DNA of 64,000 nucleotides from assembly GCF_024679245.1 (NCBI RefSeq), contig NC_090182.1:37861547-37925546 (forward strand), read 5' to 3'. The notes beneath the pieces were generated by a model. That model was not told where the DNA came from and did no database searches. It saw only the letters and a program-made list of their open reading frames with translations. Positions 1-12,855 of this stretch are shown here, piece after piece. Positions within the stretch are counted from its first letter, which is position 1. Every line of letters starts with the position of its first letter. A program made the translations under genes and the position numbers. The stretch comes from Pseudorasbora parva. Lineage: Eukaryota; Chordata; Actinopteri; Cypriniformes; Gobionidae.

Positions 1-1300
1 TCATAATAGATCAAAATAGGATAGGAACAGAGTAAAACAAGGGAAAATATGCATGTAAGTGACTCACTTTTTAAGATTTTAATGTTGAGGTCCTAAAAAA
101 AAAAAACCTAAATATAAAGCTGAATGTCTGATCATGTTTTGATTCAAATCTGAGGATGAGTCTCTAAAAAAATGTAGCTCCTGTAAGCTTTTATGTCAAA
201 AAAAGACTAGGTGCCCTTTCAAAAAGGCCAATTATTTTACAACATTTTTAATCGTAAAGAGTAGTTTGTATTCAAATAAATCTGCAATAAACTGCTAATT
301 ATAATGCATTTATAGCCCCTAAGCAACGAAATCAACTATTTACAGAATGTACAAGTGTAAAAAAAACTCATTTAGTTGAGCACAAGGTATATTCATTCAA
401 TCCTTAGAACATATCTTATCAATGCTGCACAAAATAATGTATTTTGATTCGTTACTACTTCCATCAATCAAATCTTTGCTGGCTAAGCATTGACTGGGCA
501 TTGACTGGCTTTATCCAACGAAAACCATGGGAGCGTTTGACTGACAGCTCTAGCAGCCAGTAACGTGCTCCCTTTTTATTATGAGTCATCAGAGAGCCTG
601 TGATTGAAGGAGAGAGACCTGGGAGGGTTCAATATGACAGGAACAGTCAAACGTACAGGGAAGATCGTCAAAATAATTATTATAATCAATATATTTAATT
701 GAAAATGGACATGATTGAGTACTATAACTCAAAATGCTCATGCAAACAACAGAGGACTTTTTTGTTTGTTTTGTTCCTTATTTTTTCATTGTTTTTAACT
801 AAAAAGTGGGATGCATTTTGAAGAGTGGACTCACATACATGTATGCCGTTGTTTTGTGGATTCGTCCGATCTAATCTGCACAATAGGAGATGAAAGATGA
901 GTACCGCGTTTAATATACTAATGTTTAAATACCTAGTGCTTTAGCATTGCATTTAATGTATGTATTGCAAAAACGAGTTCAGAACATGAATTTTAGCTTT
1001 CAAGTGATGCATAGTTTGTGATAGTTGATTGAATAGTTTGTATTAAATAAAAGTAATTATAAGTAAAGATACGGCCACTTGCGTCAACCTCCCCACCCAT
1101 GAACGGATGCGGATTAAGTGTTTAAACTTCAGGAATATCAATCTGTCCAGTTATGAAGCATAAGCTTTAGTGTAAATGAAAGTGACAACATGTGCACTGG
1201 AGAGGCAACCGTAAGACAGACTAAAAAGGAATGATTTTGCAGGTGGTTGACATAGACAATTGTTCTCCCCTTATTCTTCCTGACTGATTTGTCTTTAGTT
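1..1300. other. AT-rich intergenic spacer
   Basis: I see no coding frame, RNA gene or repeat boundary here. Base composition is AT-rich with short A runs. The patch around 480-660 is more GC-balanced but has no recognisable motif. Confidence 0.6.
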
Positions 1301-1319
1301 TTGTGTATTTTAGGGTCCT

Positions 1320-1655
1320 TGTCACTGTTTGTAGCATGAGGCACTATCTGCAACCCAATCAGGTTGGCACAGGATGGAACATCCATACATCTGGTCACAA
1401 GGAGGTTAGTTGTGTCTCCCAGCACAGTTTCAAGAGCATGGAGGAGATGGCAGGAGACAAGCCGTTACACAAGGAGAGTGGACAGGGACGTAGAAGGGCA
1501 ACAACCCAGCAGCAGGACCAGTATCTGCTCATTTGTACAAGGAAAAACTGGAGGAGCACTGCTAGAGCCCTACAAAATGACCTCCAGCAGGCTACTGCTC
1601 TGCATGTGCATTGGGTTGAGGTTTTGGAAAGTGCTGTGGCAAGTTATGGTTGATC
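1320..1655 (+). pseudogene. Tc1-like transposase fragment (N-terminal helix-turn-helix region)
   Basis: This is a decayed piece of a Tc1/mariner-family DDE transposase. One frame (from about 1364) gives a run reading [20 protein letters not shown], the second helix-turn-helix of teleost Tc1 transposases. From about 1480 the reading passes to the frame that gives [15 protein letters not shown] and then [15 protein letters not shown], also family-typical. A frameshift near 1485 therefore separates the two halves. The catalytic DDE domain is absent, as are recognisable terminal inverted repeats, so only about 110 residues of the usual roughly 340 remain. It cannot encode an active enzyme. The family call rests on remembered consensus, not on a search. 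Confidence 0.75.
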
Positions 1656-1741
1656 TTGTGGCTTAGTTCAATTAAATCAAAGGTGCCTTTTAGCCCTAGT
1701 ACCTTTAGCCCTGTTGAAATCTACTGCTAAATGAAGATGTG

Positions 1742-2358
1742 ACAAACAAGCATCATCAAAGTAGTCCATATGTGACATCAGTTAGTTAATTAGAATCTCT
1801 TGAAGCATTGAAAATACATTTTGGTTCAAAATAACAAAAACTACAACTTTATTCAGCATTATCTTCTCATCCGTGTTTGTTTTCAATCCGCAAACAAAAA
1901 TTCGAACGGTTATAAATCAGCATATTGATTCATGATTCAGATTGCGTTGTCAAACTGCCAAACTGCTGAAATCTCGTAACACTGGCGATCCAAATTATTG
2001 ATCGATTCACTGATTCATGACTGTTTGAATCTTTATTTGAGGTTTGAAAACAAACATGGAAGAGAAGACAATGCTAAATAAAGTCGTAGTTTTTGTTATT
2101 TTTGGACCAAAATGTATTTCCAATGCTTCAAGAGATTCTAACTAACTAACTGATGTCACATATGGACTACTTTGATGGTGTTTTCATTCCCTTTCTGGAC
2201 ATGGACAATATAGTGTGCATTCACTTGCATACGCTCTCATGCTAAATATAAAATACCTTAAACTGTGTTCCGAACATAACCGGAGGTCTTACTGGTGTGA
2301 AAAGACATTTGGGTGGGTCAATAATGACATAAATTTCATTTTTGGGTGAACTAACCCT
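1742..2358. mobile_element. Foldback (long inverted repeat) DNA element, copy 1
   Basis: Two arms of about 140 bp are inverted copies of each other (about 1750-1895 and 2039-2182). Both contain the stretch running from CATCAAAGTAGTCCATATG to the AGAAGACAATGCTAAATAAA side. The right end reads GGTGAACTAACCC followed by TTAA at 2359-2362, matching the right end of the second copy at 58.45-59.08 kb. The left terminus is degraded, so the left limit is approximate. No coding sequence is visible, so it is a non-autonomous element. The TTAA end suggests a piggyBac- or Kolobok-type mobiliser, which is inference. Confidence 0.65.
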
Positions 2359-2362
2359 TTAA

Positions 2363-5085
2363 GATAAAGAATCATTGATATGACCCATACTTAATAAGAA
2401 TCACAAGCAGAAATGTTACGACATACACAAATACTTTTTTTAGGCTTGACAGATAGGTTGAGGGAGTCTTTTGAGGGAGCAGCACCACTTCCTCTTGCAC
2501 CATTGTTTATTTATCTTCCAGGATCTACCAGTAAGTTTTGGAAGTTCATTTTAAGTCCATCTCCCACCAAGTCTTGATCATTGTCAGTAGCATCTCACAC
2601 CATGACTGTTGTCTGCTGTTGAACAGGTGCTGGTACTTCAAAAGTTACACTCAATCCATAAAACCACCAGAAACTCTTTTATCTCTGTTGTATTGAACGT
2701 CTTTTCTTCTCAACCTGTTTTTTGAGACCCTGCTGACCTCATGAACATTTTGCTGTCCACTGGTCACAGCACGATTCCTCTCATGGAGGTTTTCCACTAC
2801 CAGCTCTCATTAACAATTATATATCTCTTATAAGTGAGTATGTATTTAAATAGTGTGGTTTGCAAATGCTTTGAAAAAAATATTGACTTATCACATCGAA
2901 TTAGAAGATATATATATGACTTCACAGCTCTACAAAGCAGTGAGGAAGTAATCTGAGGCAAATATTGTATTTGTTGTTGCATACTTTTACATGCTACTTT
3001 TCGAAAAAGGAAGTATTTGGAAGTTTGAAAGTATTGGGAGTATTGCATTTTTGAAATGTAGCCCAACACTGCACCAAATACATCATCATATCTTTTGACA
3101 GCATAGTGCTGTCATTCATCTGGACAGCTGCGGAATGAAGCGCAGGTTTTACCCAGATTTCCTATGGATTTCCATGCAACTATTGATCAGTTCCCTGTAT
3201 ATAATGACACACAGCTCTTGAGTTACAGTGCAACCGGGGGCTTTCTGGCCTAAAGGACACCCGCAGGCTCTGGAGTAAACAGCAATTTACTTCTGGCTCA
3301 GCTAGCGTAGGCTGGTGGCTTACCTCGCTGATTTACAGGCTGGCAAATACACTGAGGGAGTGCTCTATCTCAATAGGTCTGTTATCAATCTCTTCGTTAT
3401 CCGACTGGATCAAGCACAGGCCAGGATTGCAAAAGAGTGGAGATCAGTCCAATATGTGAATCATGGTCAGGCTAGCAGACTGTGGACCTGCAATTTCAGG
3501 CAAACAAGAGTTAGTGACCAAAGCCAAAGAAACGGTTATACTTAAACTGGAAAAGTCAGTAGTAAATTGTAAAGAAAGTAAATAGATTTGGCAAAGAGAG
3601 GTTTTTTTTTTAGCTGACAGTGGGATTTGGAATGCGCCATATAGTTTTAACACGTTTGTTGCTTACAGATCAGTAAATCTGTCAAGTTAATCTTCGCGGC
3701 ATGCTGTTTCTTCTACCATGATGTCTGGGGACATTTTGATCTTTGCAGTCCACTTTGTCCTCAGTTTCCAAACTTCTCGATTCAATGGCAATTTGCTACT
3801 CTCCTTTTTTTTCAGAACTTGCAATTGACCTTTCTCCAAAAATCCATTGCAGCATTTTGTCATTCCCTTGGGTACTTGGGAAAGCACTCAAACAGCCTGA
3901 TGATGGACATCACATGTGTTGCTGGCCAGAAGCTCTGATGGGATTTTATAGCTTTTAAAAGGAACTAGGAATATGTGGCAGGTAAGGTGGGATGTTGTAT
4001 GGGAAGTGATAGTGGAGGTTTTTGAGAAATATGAACTTGTGTATCATCTAAAAAGGTAGATTCCTAACCCAAAATGGCTCAGTTAACCATGATTACGATA
4101 GCAAAATAAATAGGATTACAAATAAATTTGTTTGTGATATTTTGTAATTTTGTGGCTTCCTCTCAATCACACAACCTCATGTAATTCTTCTTCTATATCA
4201 TATAAATATTATGCTTATTATGCTTTCCCAGTTTCTTTCTTGCTGGAAACTTGCTGTGCTGACAGCTCTGTTTTCAAATCTAAACATGTTTGTTTCTTTC
4301 ACTGAACACTGACAGTCAACAATATTGTGTTAATTAATTATAATATTGCTCAACAGCCATGTTATGACAACACAAACTAATTTTACAGCTGGCATATGGA
4401 CAGTATCAATATGTGCCAGCCAGAGCAGAATGGATGCCCATTCCTGAGTTTTATTTCTCTGCGCGTTTCTTCTCCGGCTGTTGTTTTACCATCATCCCGT
4501 AGCATACTGACCAAAGCTTCGTTATTAATGCTGCATTGCATTCAAAATGGAATGTTCCAATTTCATACTTGGAACATTTGAAATGTCCAACTTTCCAACT
4601 AGGAGTTTCAACTTCTATGCGAGATTCAGAACTTGGAAATGTGCAACAAAATGTAACTTACCCTTGGGAAGTTTGACTTTAATATGCATTTGTTTAAAAC
4701 ACTTTAAACAAGCCCTGTGGTTGATAATTGTGCACCTGCAAAACAAATGCTAGTCTATGTCATCATTTATACTATTCAGTTTGGTTTACAGGAGTTTTGG
4801 TTCTCTTGTTGACATTTCTAAAGTGAATGCTAGAATTGCAATTTGTTTTTATACGTCATCTTTTGTGCGTTGAGTAATGGAATGTATTTGTGGTCGGAAG
4901 TAGAAGATATCAAACAGAAATAGCCACATCTGACTTTGAATGGAACACTGCATTATCCACATACATCCTGTATATGACAAAGCTCTGGGCGCTGTGCCTG
5001 CATGCTCTATTCTCAGCAATACAATCAATAAATGCCCTGCCTTCTGCTGCCTCATGCATTTCAAGATGTTCCAGCGGCGAAACTG
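2363..5085. other. Intergenic spacer without recognised features
   Basis: Only short random open frames occur. The more GC-balanced stretch at 3120-3560 has an open frame of 76 codons starting at 3315 that resembles no family I know and has no convincing splice sites. Nothing else is supported. Confidence 0.5.
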
Positions 5086-5158
5086 TTAGCTAAGCAGCAT
5101 AGACCAGAATGCTTTAACTACACGATACAATTTGCAATATGATACAGCTTGTAACCTG

Positions 5159-5227
5159 TTGCAACCAACTAAAGGCATTTTATAAAAATATATATATTTA
5201 TATATAAATTCCTTTAGTTGGTTGCAA
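5159..5227. repeat. Perfect 17-bp palindrome with AT loop
   Basis: TTGCAACCAACTAAAGG at 5159-5175 is exactly complementary to 5211-5227. The 35-bp loop is almost pure A/T. The right arm abuts the point where the Tc1 fragment to its right is truncated. Confidence 0.8.
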
Positions 5228-5395
5228 TCATTGAGCTTTGGCCACCCATGACCCTGTTGCCGGTTCACAACTTTTGCTTCCTTGGACCACTTTTGATAGA
5301 TACAAGAGCTGCAGTTTTGGAGATGCTCTGAACCAGTCATCTAGCATCACAATTTGGCCCTGATCAAACTCGGTCAAATCCTTACGCCTGCCCAT
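5228..5395 (-). pseudogene. Tc1-like transposase, N-terminus only
   Basis: The start at 5395 is chosen because MGRRKDLTEFDQGQIVM is the usual N-terminus of this Tc1 group. A longer frame opens upstream but encodes only leader sequence. The continuation IYQKWSKEAKVVNRQQGHG lies in a different minus-strand frame, so there is at least one frameshift, near 5320. Only part of the first DNA-binding helix-turn-helix survives (about 55 residues), and the DDE catalytic domain is absent. It is non-functional. Confidence 0.7.
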
Positions 5396-5540
5396 AGCTT
5401 CTAACACAACACAAAAACTTTTTGAAAATTTCACTTGCTGCCTAATATATCCCACCCACTAACAGGTGCCGTGATGAAGAGATAATCCGTGTTATTCACT
5501 TCATCTGTCAGTGGTCATAATGCTATGCCTGATCGGTGTA
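5228..5540 (-). mobile_element. 5' end of a Tc1-like transposon
   Basis: Read on the minus strand, the element begins at about 5540 with TACACCGATCAGGCATA, the terminal sequence of a Tc1 family common in teleosts. A short leader follows and then the first codons of the transposase. It is truncated at about 5228, where the 17-bp palindrome begins. The catalytic region and the other terminus are missing. Confidence 0.7.
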
Positions 5541-5671
5541 TCGATTTTAACCAATGTATAATAATTTTTGTATTTCATTCCTAAAGAACATCTGCAAAAA
5601 CTTCAGGTCATTGTGTTTACATGTGTTATGAATGTGCTTTTATCTGCATTTTCAATTACACATTGAATTAA

Positions 5672-6750
5672 AGGGGGCTGAAACACTCGGTTTCAGTCAA
5701 TCTTGAGTACCTATAGAGCAGTATTGCATCCTTCATATCTCCGAAAAGTGTTTAGTTTTATTATATTTATAAAAGAAATTTGGGCTGTACCGAGTCTTTC
5801 CGGAAAAAACGAGCGCCTGGAGACGTATCATGTGGGCGGAGCTAAAGAATGAAGAATGCGCAAAGCGATGACGTCCTCAAGCGTAGAGAAACCCTTGCTA
5901 TCGATCTCAGCTAATAGATATGATCCAGAATCTAATTCGGAGGCTGAAATAGAAACAGCAACAGCAGGACGTCCGTCTCTGTGGTATGTACTGTATTTAG
6001 TGGCCTGTCAACATTTGTATGTCTTTACTCACAGTTTATGAGGACATGATTCGGTTTATGGACTATTGTATGGGACTATACCTTAGCAGTAGCAAGCAAA
6101 ACGGTTTTGCACGTCAGACTAGTGTAACGTTATACATAGAACAGCAATGAAGTCCGTTAGCGCATTTGAATGACGAAGCACGCGATCGTGTCGTTTACTG
6201 ATGTTTACTCATGCGATGATAAGCAACAGCACAGACATTTGAAGCAGTTTTACTCACCGGCTGCTTCCAAAGCAGGACCGAACTTTTATCGCTGGGACCG
6301 CTCCATCAAAAACACACTTCTTGGAGTGTGGAGATCCACTTTGCGATGTTGTGAAGCTTCCCGTCATTTCTGCGTTCAAATCAGTTAAAATGCAGCGCTG
6401 CCTTCCCGGAATGCTGTGCTGAAGCGTTGAAGTCGCTTGATGTCAAAGTGGAGGAATGAAGTGGAGCGCGGCGCGGACTATAACCAACATAAGTGTTCAC
6501 GGACGACTGGATCTGCAGCTGAGAGCAGTGTTTATGGGCGTGCATTTACTCTCTCGCTCTAGTCACGCGCGCACGCACCCTACCAGAGAAGAGCCCGTAC
6601 GGCCCATACAAGGACCTTCCGGTCTATTAACGTCAAGTCGAGCCATACTCAAAAAAAACTCTCCGAAACTTGTGAGAAACTGGAAGGAGTATTTTTAACA
6701 CAGAAATACGCCATCAAACGTCCAACATTAGTTTTTAAAACTTTGTCTAT
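5672..6750. mobile_element. TTAA-flanked DNA element, partial copy of the 40.76-kb family
   Basis: The left end is TTAA (5668-5671) followed by AGGGGGCTGAAACACTC. The body matches, in inverted orientation, the two split halves of the outer element at 40762-50649. Shared stretches include GACTAGTGTAACGTTATAC at 6118 and the complement of the 40.85-kb segment at 6650-6745. The right terminus is lost near 6750. Short open frames exist, but none resembles a known transposase. Confidence 0.7.
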
Positions 6751-6794
6751 GGATGGACTAAAGGATGGGACACAGGGGACGTGAGGACTTTTCT

Positions 6795-6905
6795 ACCCTT
6801 CCCACAGATAAAACAATGTCAACAGTCGTGGTTGATGTTTATTATAATCGGATACCGCAACATTTTAATTCAAAATCGTTTGTTTGCTCGGCCCATTTCA
6901 AGCAA
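6795..6905 (+). pseudogene. Possible THAP-domain fragment
   Basis: After a plausible splice acceptor (TTCCCACAG ending near 6806), a frame reads toward NSKSFVCSAHFKQ near 6870-6905. This resembles the C-x2-H half of a THAP zinc finger. THAP domains occur in Kolobok and P-type transposases, which would fit the adjoining TTAA element. Only about 35 residues are visible and a stop follows. The call is tentative. Confidence 0.3.
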
Positions 6906-7079
6906 GCTTCGCTCAGCGTCTTAAACTGAAGAAATGGGCAATTACAAAAATATTCCTGCAAGCAGTAAGTAGTTATTTGTCCACTTTTTGACTGTTTAAA
7001 GAATTTCTGATTAAACTGAAAGTTTCTTAGACAGACAGCATTGTCTAGATAACGCAAGATGCTAGTACAGTAACAAAAG

Positions 7080-7200
7080 GAAACGTCTCGGTTACGTATG
7101 TAACCCTAGTTCCCTAAAGGAGGGAATGGAGACGTACGTCTCTGTACTCTCCTTCAAGGAAGGAGGGTTACATATGTAACCGAGATGTTCCCTTTCAGAC
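7080..7200. repeat. Inverted-repeat fragment resembling a DIRS-type terminus
   Basis: TCTCGGTTACGTATGTAACC at about 7087 is mirrored by GGTTACATATGTAACCGAGA at about 7167-7186, around a core of AGTTCCCT and AAGGAGGG motifs. The motif style (GGTTA..TAACC with GGGAAC repeats) resembles the termini and internal complementary region of the DIRS element at 49.2-49.5 kb, but the sequence is different. It may be a remnant of another DIRS family. Confidence 0.4.
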
Positions 7201-8354
7201 GGTCACATTCAAAGTACGTTGGGATCCTTACAAAAAAACGCCAGGAGGCTGGCCCTTCCAGTGTCCTGCTTGAGTACACTGGACCGTCTTAGATGGTACG
7301 AAAGTCAGGGCTCCAAGAAGGGAGGTCAGTCAATACTGTTTCTGCAAGACCCACTTTAGTGTGACTATTGGATAACACTGGGAAAGCGTGCCCATCTCGG
7401 GAGATGGTATGCTGCGGGGTCACGTCCTTCAGGGAAGGATTGGTGACGGAATACACATAAGGACTAACCTAGTAGGGTAGTGCAACATATGGCAGTCTCT
7501 GGGGTGGTTCTAACCTGGTTCCTGGTATATATATATATAATTTAAAGGATGCAGCAGAGCAAACATTAATAGAGAAAGAAAAGGGCTAACAATAACGTTA
7601 CTCAGAAACAAGTGTTATAGCCTACGCTACCATATTTTCTGCTTAACTTTTATCAGACTCCAGGTCGAAAGAAAAGTGCGTTTTTTCACTGAGCACATTA
7701 TCTGCAGTCTGAGTGTGATGCACTGCAAGCTCACTCTCACTCAGGTAAATCATTAACACCATCACCACTTACAGTACATGTGTTTTACTGAACTAAATAC
7801 TTTACAATCTGAAGACGCAGTTTACTTTTCTGAACAGGAGCGCTCCTGAGTCCGTGCTCTTCACACTGTTCATGTGAATCGTGGCACAGTTCGGCGCACA
7901 CACACACACACACACACAAATAACGGCAGTTCAACAGGGAACGCTTCTCTTAAAGGGGCCACACTATATTCCTGCTCGTGGAATATGGACCTCCTCCAGG
8001 TATGGTGGTACTGGTGCGCTCTCAGGTCCGCATGACAGCTTTCACATTTCTCATACGAACTGTGCCCCCCCTGTTCTGAATTAAGCTGCCAGTATAAAAA
8101 CTCTATTTATATTCTTAAAATGAGAGAAATCACTGCTTATTCTGAATTTTTAATCTTAGGCTTAAGAGACATGAAATAGTTATTTGACTAAGCTAAACAT
8201 CTGTGACCTTTGATACATGTCCAGTCTTAATGCTCTGAGTATGGTTTCACTAATAATAAACGTACATATGCATAAAGCATGCATGGAATTGTCTATACCC
8301 ATGTTGATTAGAGTATTAAAATCTTATTAATTTAAGGTACATTTAGAACTGATA
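7201..8354. other. Intergenic spacer; possible repeat debris
   Basis: The first 350 bases are GC-balanced and continue from the inverted repeat, so they may be its internal sequence. The rest is AT-rich with a short (CA)n. I recognise no gene. Confidence 0.4.
7897..7918. repeat. (CA)n microsatellite
   Basis: Eleven uninterrupted CA dinucleotides. Confidence 0.9.
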
Positions 8355-8447
8355 AAAAAGTGATTTTAAATTGTGATTAATCGCGAGTCAACTCACGACA
8401 ATATACGATTAATCACGGTTAAATATTTTAATCGATTGACACCCATA
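8355..8447. mobile_element. hAT-like terminal fragment
   Basis: The stretch contains repeated GATTAATCGCG / CGATTAATCACGG words and ends ATCGATTGACACCC. This resembles the subterminal region of hAT elements widespread in fish. The other end was not found. Confidence 0.4.
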
Positions 8448-10846
8448 TACATATATATTTAATATCAATAATTAAGCATGTTATTAGTCCCTTGCATGCT
8501 TTTTTTCACTAGGGTCCTTATAAATGTGATGTGGCCCATGGTTTGAATATTTTAAAAGAAGAATGAAAATTGTAACCTTGGTGACAAGAGCATGAGTCAT
8601 CCGAGGAAGAGTGGCACCATTTTGCTGTCGGAATATTTTGACAAGTGAAAGGGCTTTTTGAGTGCAGTGCACTAACATTAGGGTCATAATGTCTTTGCCC
8701 ATCACTGCCTTCACTGTGTCAAATGTCACTGAGCAGTGACATAGCTTCAGGCTGCCTATGGTATTTTAAACTGTCAGAGAACATTGGAGAACTCCAGTAC
8801 CCCTGGTTACTACTACCTAAGCAGAGCAACTACTGTAAAAATGAGGCTGTTGTAATGGGGGTTGAGCTAATTGGGGCAGTTCATTAGGAGTTCATTAGCA
8901 GTGCGGGAGTATACTGGCGAATTCACAGTTGAGGAATGGCAACTGATAGTTGTCAGGCTTTGGCAAAATATTCAGACAGCCTGAGTCACAAAAAAACAGG
9001 AGGAAGCTTCAATTCTATCACTATAATGGAAATAATGATACATTTAAATCTTGAATATCAATAGAATTCACAGGTGGGGTGACAACTACCCACAACCCCA
9101 AATAATGTGCTAAAAACCTCTCAGAATACAGAGCAAAGCAACACCCTGGTAACCACCCTCAACACTGTAGTATCATCATGGCAATGAGTTTTGCATAGTT
9201 AAATGTCACCCATGTTTCCTTGCATTAAAATGTAATATTTGCACAGCAATGAGTCATTTTAGTTGTTCTTGAAAAATAATTTAAAGAGAATATTAACCCA
9301 ACAGGATATTTTTTAAAGGTATTTAGACATGGATTTCATTATAAGATTATGATTCATTCTAGCCTCCTACTGCGAGGGTTGCCTGGCTTTTATTTGGGTA
9401 AATGAAAGCAGGATTAAACAGAAAAGGCTTTATTTTTAGAAGAGTTTTATTTCACAGCCCGAGGATGCGATGGAAACAAAGCAAACTATTTTTGGCCGCA
9501 GAGGTTCCGATAACTTGTTCTTTGCTTCTCATTCAGTTGCATAAGTTTTACATCATGTGCCACCCACTGATAAGAAGATACTTTGGTTAGTTTGCCAGGG
9601 AGAGGAGAGCAGGTCAAGTTAGTATAAACCAACACTCAAAAGACCTTGTGTGGAATATACAGCGCATTGTGTGCCCACTTTAACATTACCACCTACACTG
9701 AGAGTACAGGGTTACTGAACTCTCTAACTGGGGCAATGATTGTTGAATTCACAAAGAGTCGACACTTCAGAGGATATGCAGCCTTCTATAATTTATAAAC
9801 CAGTTTCGCTTTGATTAAGTCTTTGAAATGAAAGCCATTGTCAAGATGAAGTCCGGGGTACATGGAATTTTGAGCAGTGCTCAATTTACCAGTCATGCTT
9901 TATTTCTTCACTGTTATATATAAGAGAGCACGGAAGATCATCTATGTTGTTTATGATGTTGAATTAAAATTTCGGTCTCTTTCTAAAGGTTTCCATGTGG
10001 CATTCTTTTGGAGTTGCATGCGGCATGCAAGCAATGGCCATTAAGATTAATTCAAATTCTAATGGTTAGTTCCAGGTATATTAGGAATCCATGGCTGGGA
10101 CAATCACAGCAATTATACACAAATTCACATCACGAAAAAGACAATATAGAGGTCCAGCAATAGCAAGCTAATGGGTAAGTCATTGCAGGATAGTGCTTTG
10201 TTTGAAATGAATTATTTGAGACAGCATGTTATTTCTACAGCTTTTTATGTGAGCAATCGAGCAAAAGGTGCCTGTCAAAATGTACTTAGACACCAAAATG
10301 CTTTTACTGTCATTAAAGAAAACCACTTTATTATCTTACACGAACGAACAGATAGAGCCAGATGCATTTGCCCTGATCTGAATATATAAATCATCTCATT
10401 TATTCACACGTGTCCCTGAGGAAACACTCAACATGAATACATCCGCAATCATATATCATGGTGGCAGGAATAAAATGGAAAAATATGCCCACTGTCTATA
10501 AATCACTGCTTAATTTACTTTGCCCTGCCGGTTTTGAGAATTCACTGCCTTTCTACTTGGAATTGAGAATGACCGTCCCAGCAACTCTCCAAAAGTGCTA
10601 GTTGGTGTGATAAAAGAAACCATAATTTTGATGGATTTTAACTTTTATTTATATATATGGCACATTTAAAAACAACCTTGTTGCCCAAACTGCTTTCATT
10701 TAATTTAATTTAAAAAGAGGGTTGTTGTGGGTTTTTTTTTTTTTTACATAAAACCAACTTTATGTTGGCATCAACTGCTATGTACTAACATTTAAATTAA
10801 TAATTTGATACAGTGCACTTATTGTGTACATACATCCTGGCCAAAT
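8448..10846. other. Intergenic spacer without recognised features
   Basis: AT-rich single-copy-looking DNA. The short frames at 9402 and 10171 have no family resemblance and no splice context. Confidence 0.5.
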
Positions 10847-11024
10847 TTGCCCGTTGGCCTCTGTCCATCATGACCTCCTAATCATCACACTGTCTCAATG
10901 CCACCAATCAGTTGGTCTGTGGTGGGCCTTCTGGCACAATATGGCTGCCAATGCATCATCCAGGTAGATGCTGCACATGTAAAGCGCTTTGATTACCCAG
11001 AAAAGCACTATATAAATGTAACAT
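10847..11024 (+). mobile_element. SINE3-type SINE, 3' half only
   Basis: This segment aligns by eye with the 3' half of the complete SINE at 21.0-21.56 kb. Shared words are CACAATATGGCTGCC, GCATCATCCAGGT and AAAGCGCTTTGA followed by TATAAATGTAAC. The 5S-rRNA-derived head is missing, as expected of a 5'-truncated retrotransposed copy. Confidence 0.7.
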
Positions 11025-11189
11025 TAGCACATCATCTGTAATAGAAATAGAAAAGAGAACGAGCCAGAGAAAAGAAGCCCAAGCGAAAAGAAAAGCCAGA
11101 GAGCAGGCCCCAAGAAGAGAGAGCCAGATAATCAAGAGCAAGAGCAACCATTACAATCTCCTTTTATCCTTTTCTTGACCATTTGACTA

Positions 11190-11405
11190 AACCCAAATGT
11201 AAGACATTCAAACTGACCAATCAGATAATTATAACTTCCCCCTCTGTATTAAAGGTGTGACACACATTTTGGCCTACAGGCCTATCAACATCTCTTTGTC
11301 TTTAGGAATTCCAAATGGCCCTTCTGGCAAGAAAGATGGGGGCTGAAAACAGAAAAGCTAATTTCTTTGTTCAATTTCAAATATCGTTGATTATTTTCAA
11401 TTCTA
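11190..11405 (+). repeat. Dispersed repeat, copy 1 (pair with 23195-23340)
   Basis: Shares ATTCAAACTGACCAATCAGA, CAAATGGCC and TTTGATTATTTTCAAT-type words, in the same order and orientation, with 23.2 kb. Copy 1 carries an extra block of about 60 bp in the middle. The family is not recognised. Confidence 0.6.
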
Positions 11406-12854
11406 TAAGGGTCAATTATGTCACAGCTGAATAAATAAGCTTTCCATTGATGTATGCGATATGTCAATATGTCAGAGATGCAACTATTTGAAAATCTGGA
11501 ATCTGAGGGTGCAAAACAATCTAAATATTGAGAAAATTAAGACCTTAGCAATGCATATATTAGTAATACATTTTTGATATATTAATGGTATGTAATTTAC
11601 AAAATATCTTCACAGAACATGATCTTTACTTAATATCCAAACGATTTTTGGCATAAAAGAAAAATCTATATTTTTACCCATACAATGCATTGTTTGCTTT
11701 TGTCACAAATATATCTGTGCAAGTCGTGACTGGTGTTGTTGTCCAGGGTTACATATCAGCAAAAGTTTTTTGCAATAATGAACACAATAAGTATTGTACT
11801 TATTTTTGAGGTCCTAAATTGTGGGAAGAAGTTAAGGCCACCTAATATAAGTGGGACCAAAAAGAGCAACATTTCCCATAGCTACACAGACACAAATAAA
11901 ACGTAGTTTCACTCCAAAATAGAAATTGCCCAATAAGACATCTTTAGAAAGAAATGTTTCCAATACTCAAGATTCCCTTGCTTGAAAAGTTAAGTTAAAA
12001 AGGTGCATTTTCAGCTGAGACCTAAAGACCTTATTAGATGGAGCCTGTATATATAATGTAGCCTGTAATATGAAGGGGAAGACTGTCCCACAATTTAGGA
12101 GCTAATATGAAGCCTGTAATATGAAGACAAAGACTGTCCCACAATTTAGGAGCTAATATGAAGAAAGTTTGTTCACTATTTAACTACTTCTTGGGTTGAG
12201 GAACAGCCAGCAACATTTGATTAGTTGATTTCAGTTCTAGCCGATGTGTGAAACCCTAAAAGGTTCATGATATAATGTGGCGACATGTTATGATGAGCTT
12301 TAAAACCCAATAATACAATTTTAAAATCAAACCAACAACCAATAGAAAGAGGACAACACCGGACTAATGTAATCACCAATTTTCAGTCAGAAGTTTGACA
12401 TTCTGTACACGTTGATGGGTGGATCCAAGAAGATGAATCACAGTAGAAACAAACAATGTAGGTCCTAAAATAGAGCCTTTATGGATACCATATTTTAAAG
12501 AGGACCACAGAGAATGTTATATACTGTGGATATGAGTGAAGCCATTTTAGAGCTGTCCCACAAATACCAACCTCAAACTCTAAACTGTCTAAAAGAATCG
12601 AATGATCAAAATTACCAAATGCCGCAGAGAGATCCAGCATAATTTAAACAACTGCAGGATCAACCACAATTAATAAATCATTTACAAGTTTTACCAGAGC
12701 AGTCGCTGTACTGTGACCAGCTCTGGATCAGAATATCATTATCCGATAAGAAAGGGGGTAATTTGGGATAGAACAACCTTCTCTAAACCTGTGGATAAAA
12801 ACTGTTATTTAGAAATTGGCCAGAAAATATTAAACTTTGCAAGATCAAAGCCAG

Positions 12855-12855
<1 letters not shown>
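11406..12855. other. Spacer, probably old interspersed repeat
   Basis: From about 11990 the sequence has the even texture of an old dispersed repeat, but I cannot name the family. No intact frame is present. The only frame over 60 codons ends inside the following (TTA)n tract. Confidence 0.4.
12062..12166. repeat. Direct duplication of about 52 bp
   Basis: GCCTGTAATATGAAG followed by AGACTGTCCCACAATTTAGG and AGCTAATATGAAG occurs twice in tandem with few differences. Confidence 0.85.
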
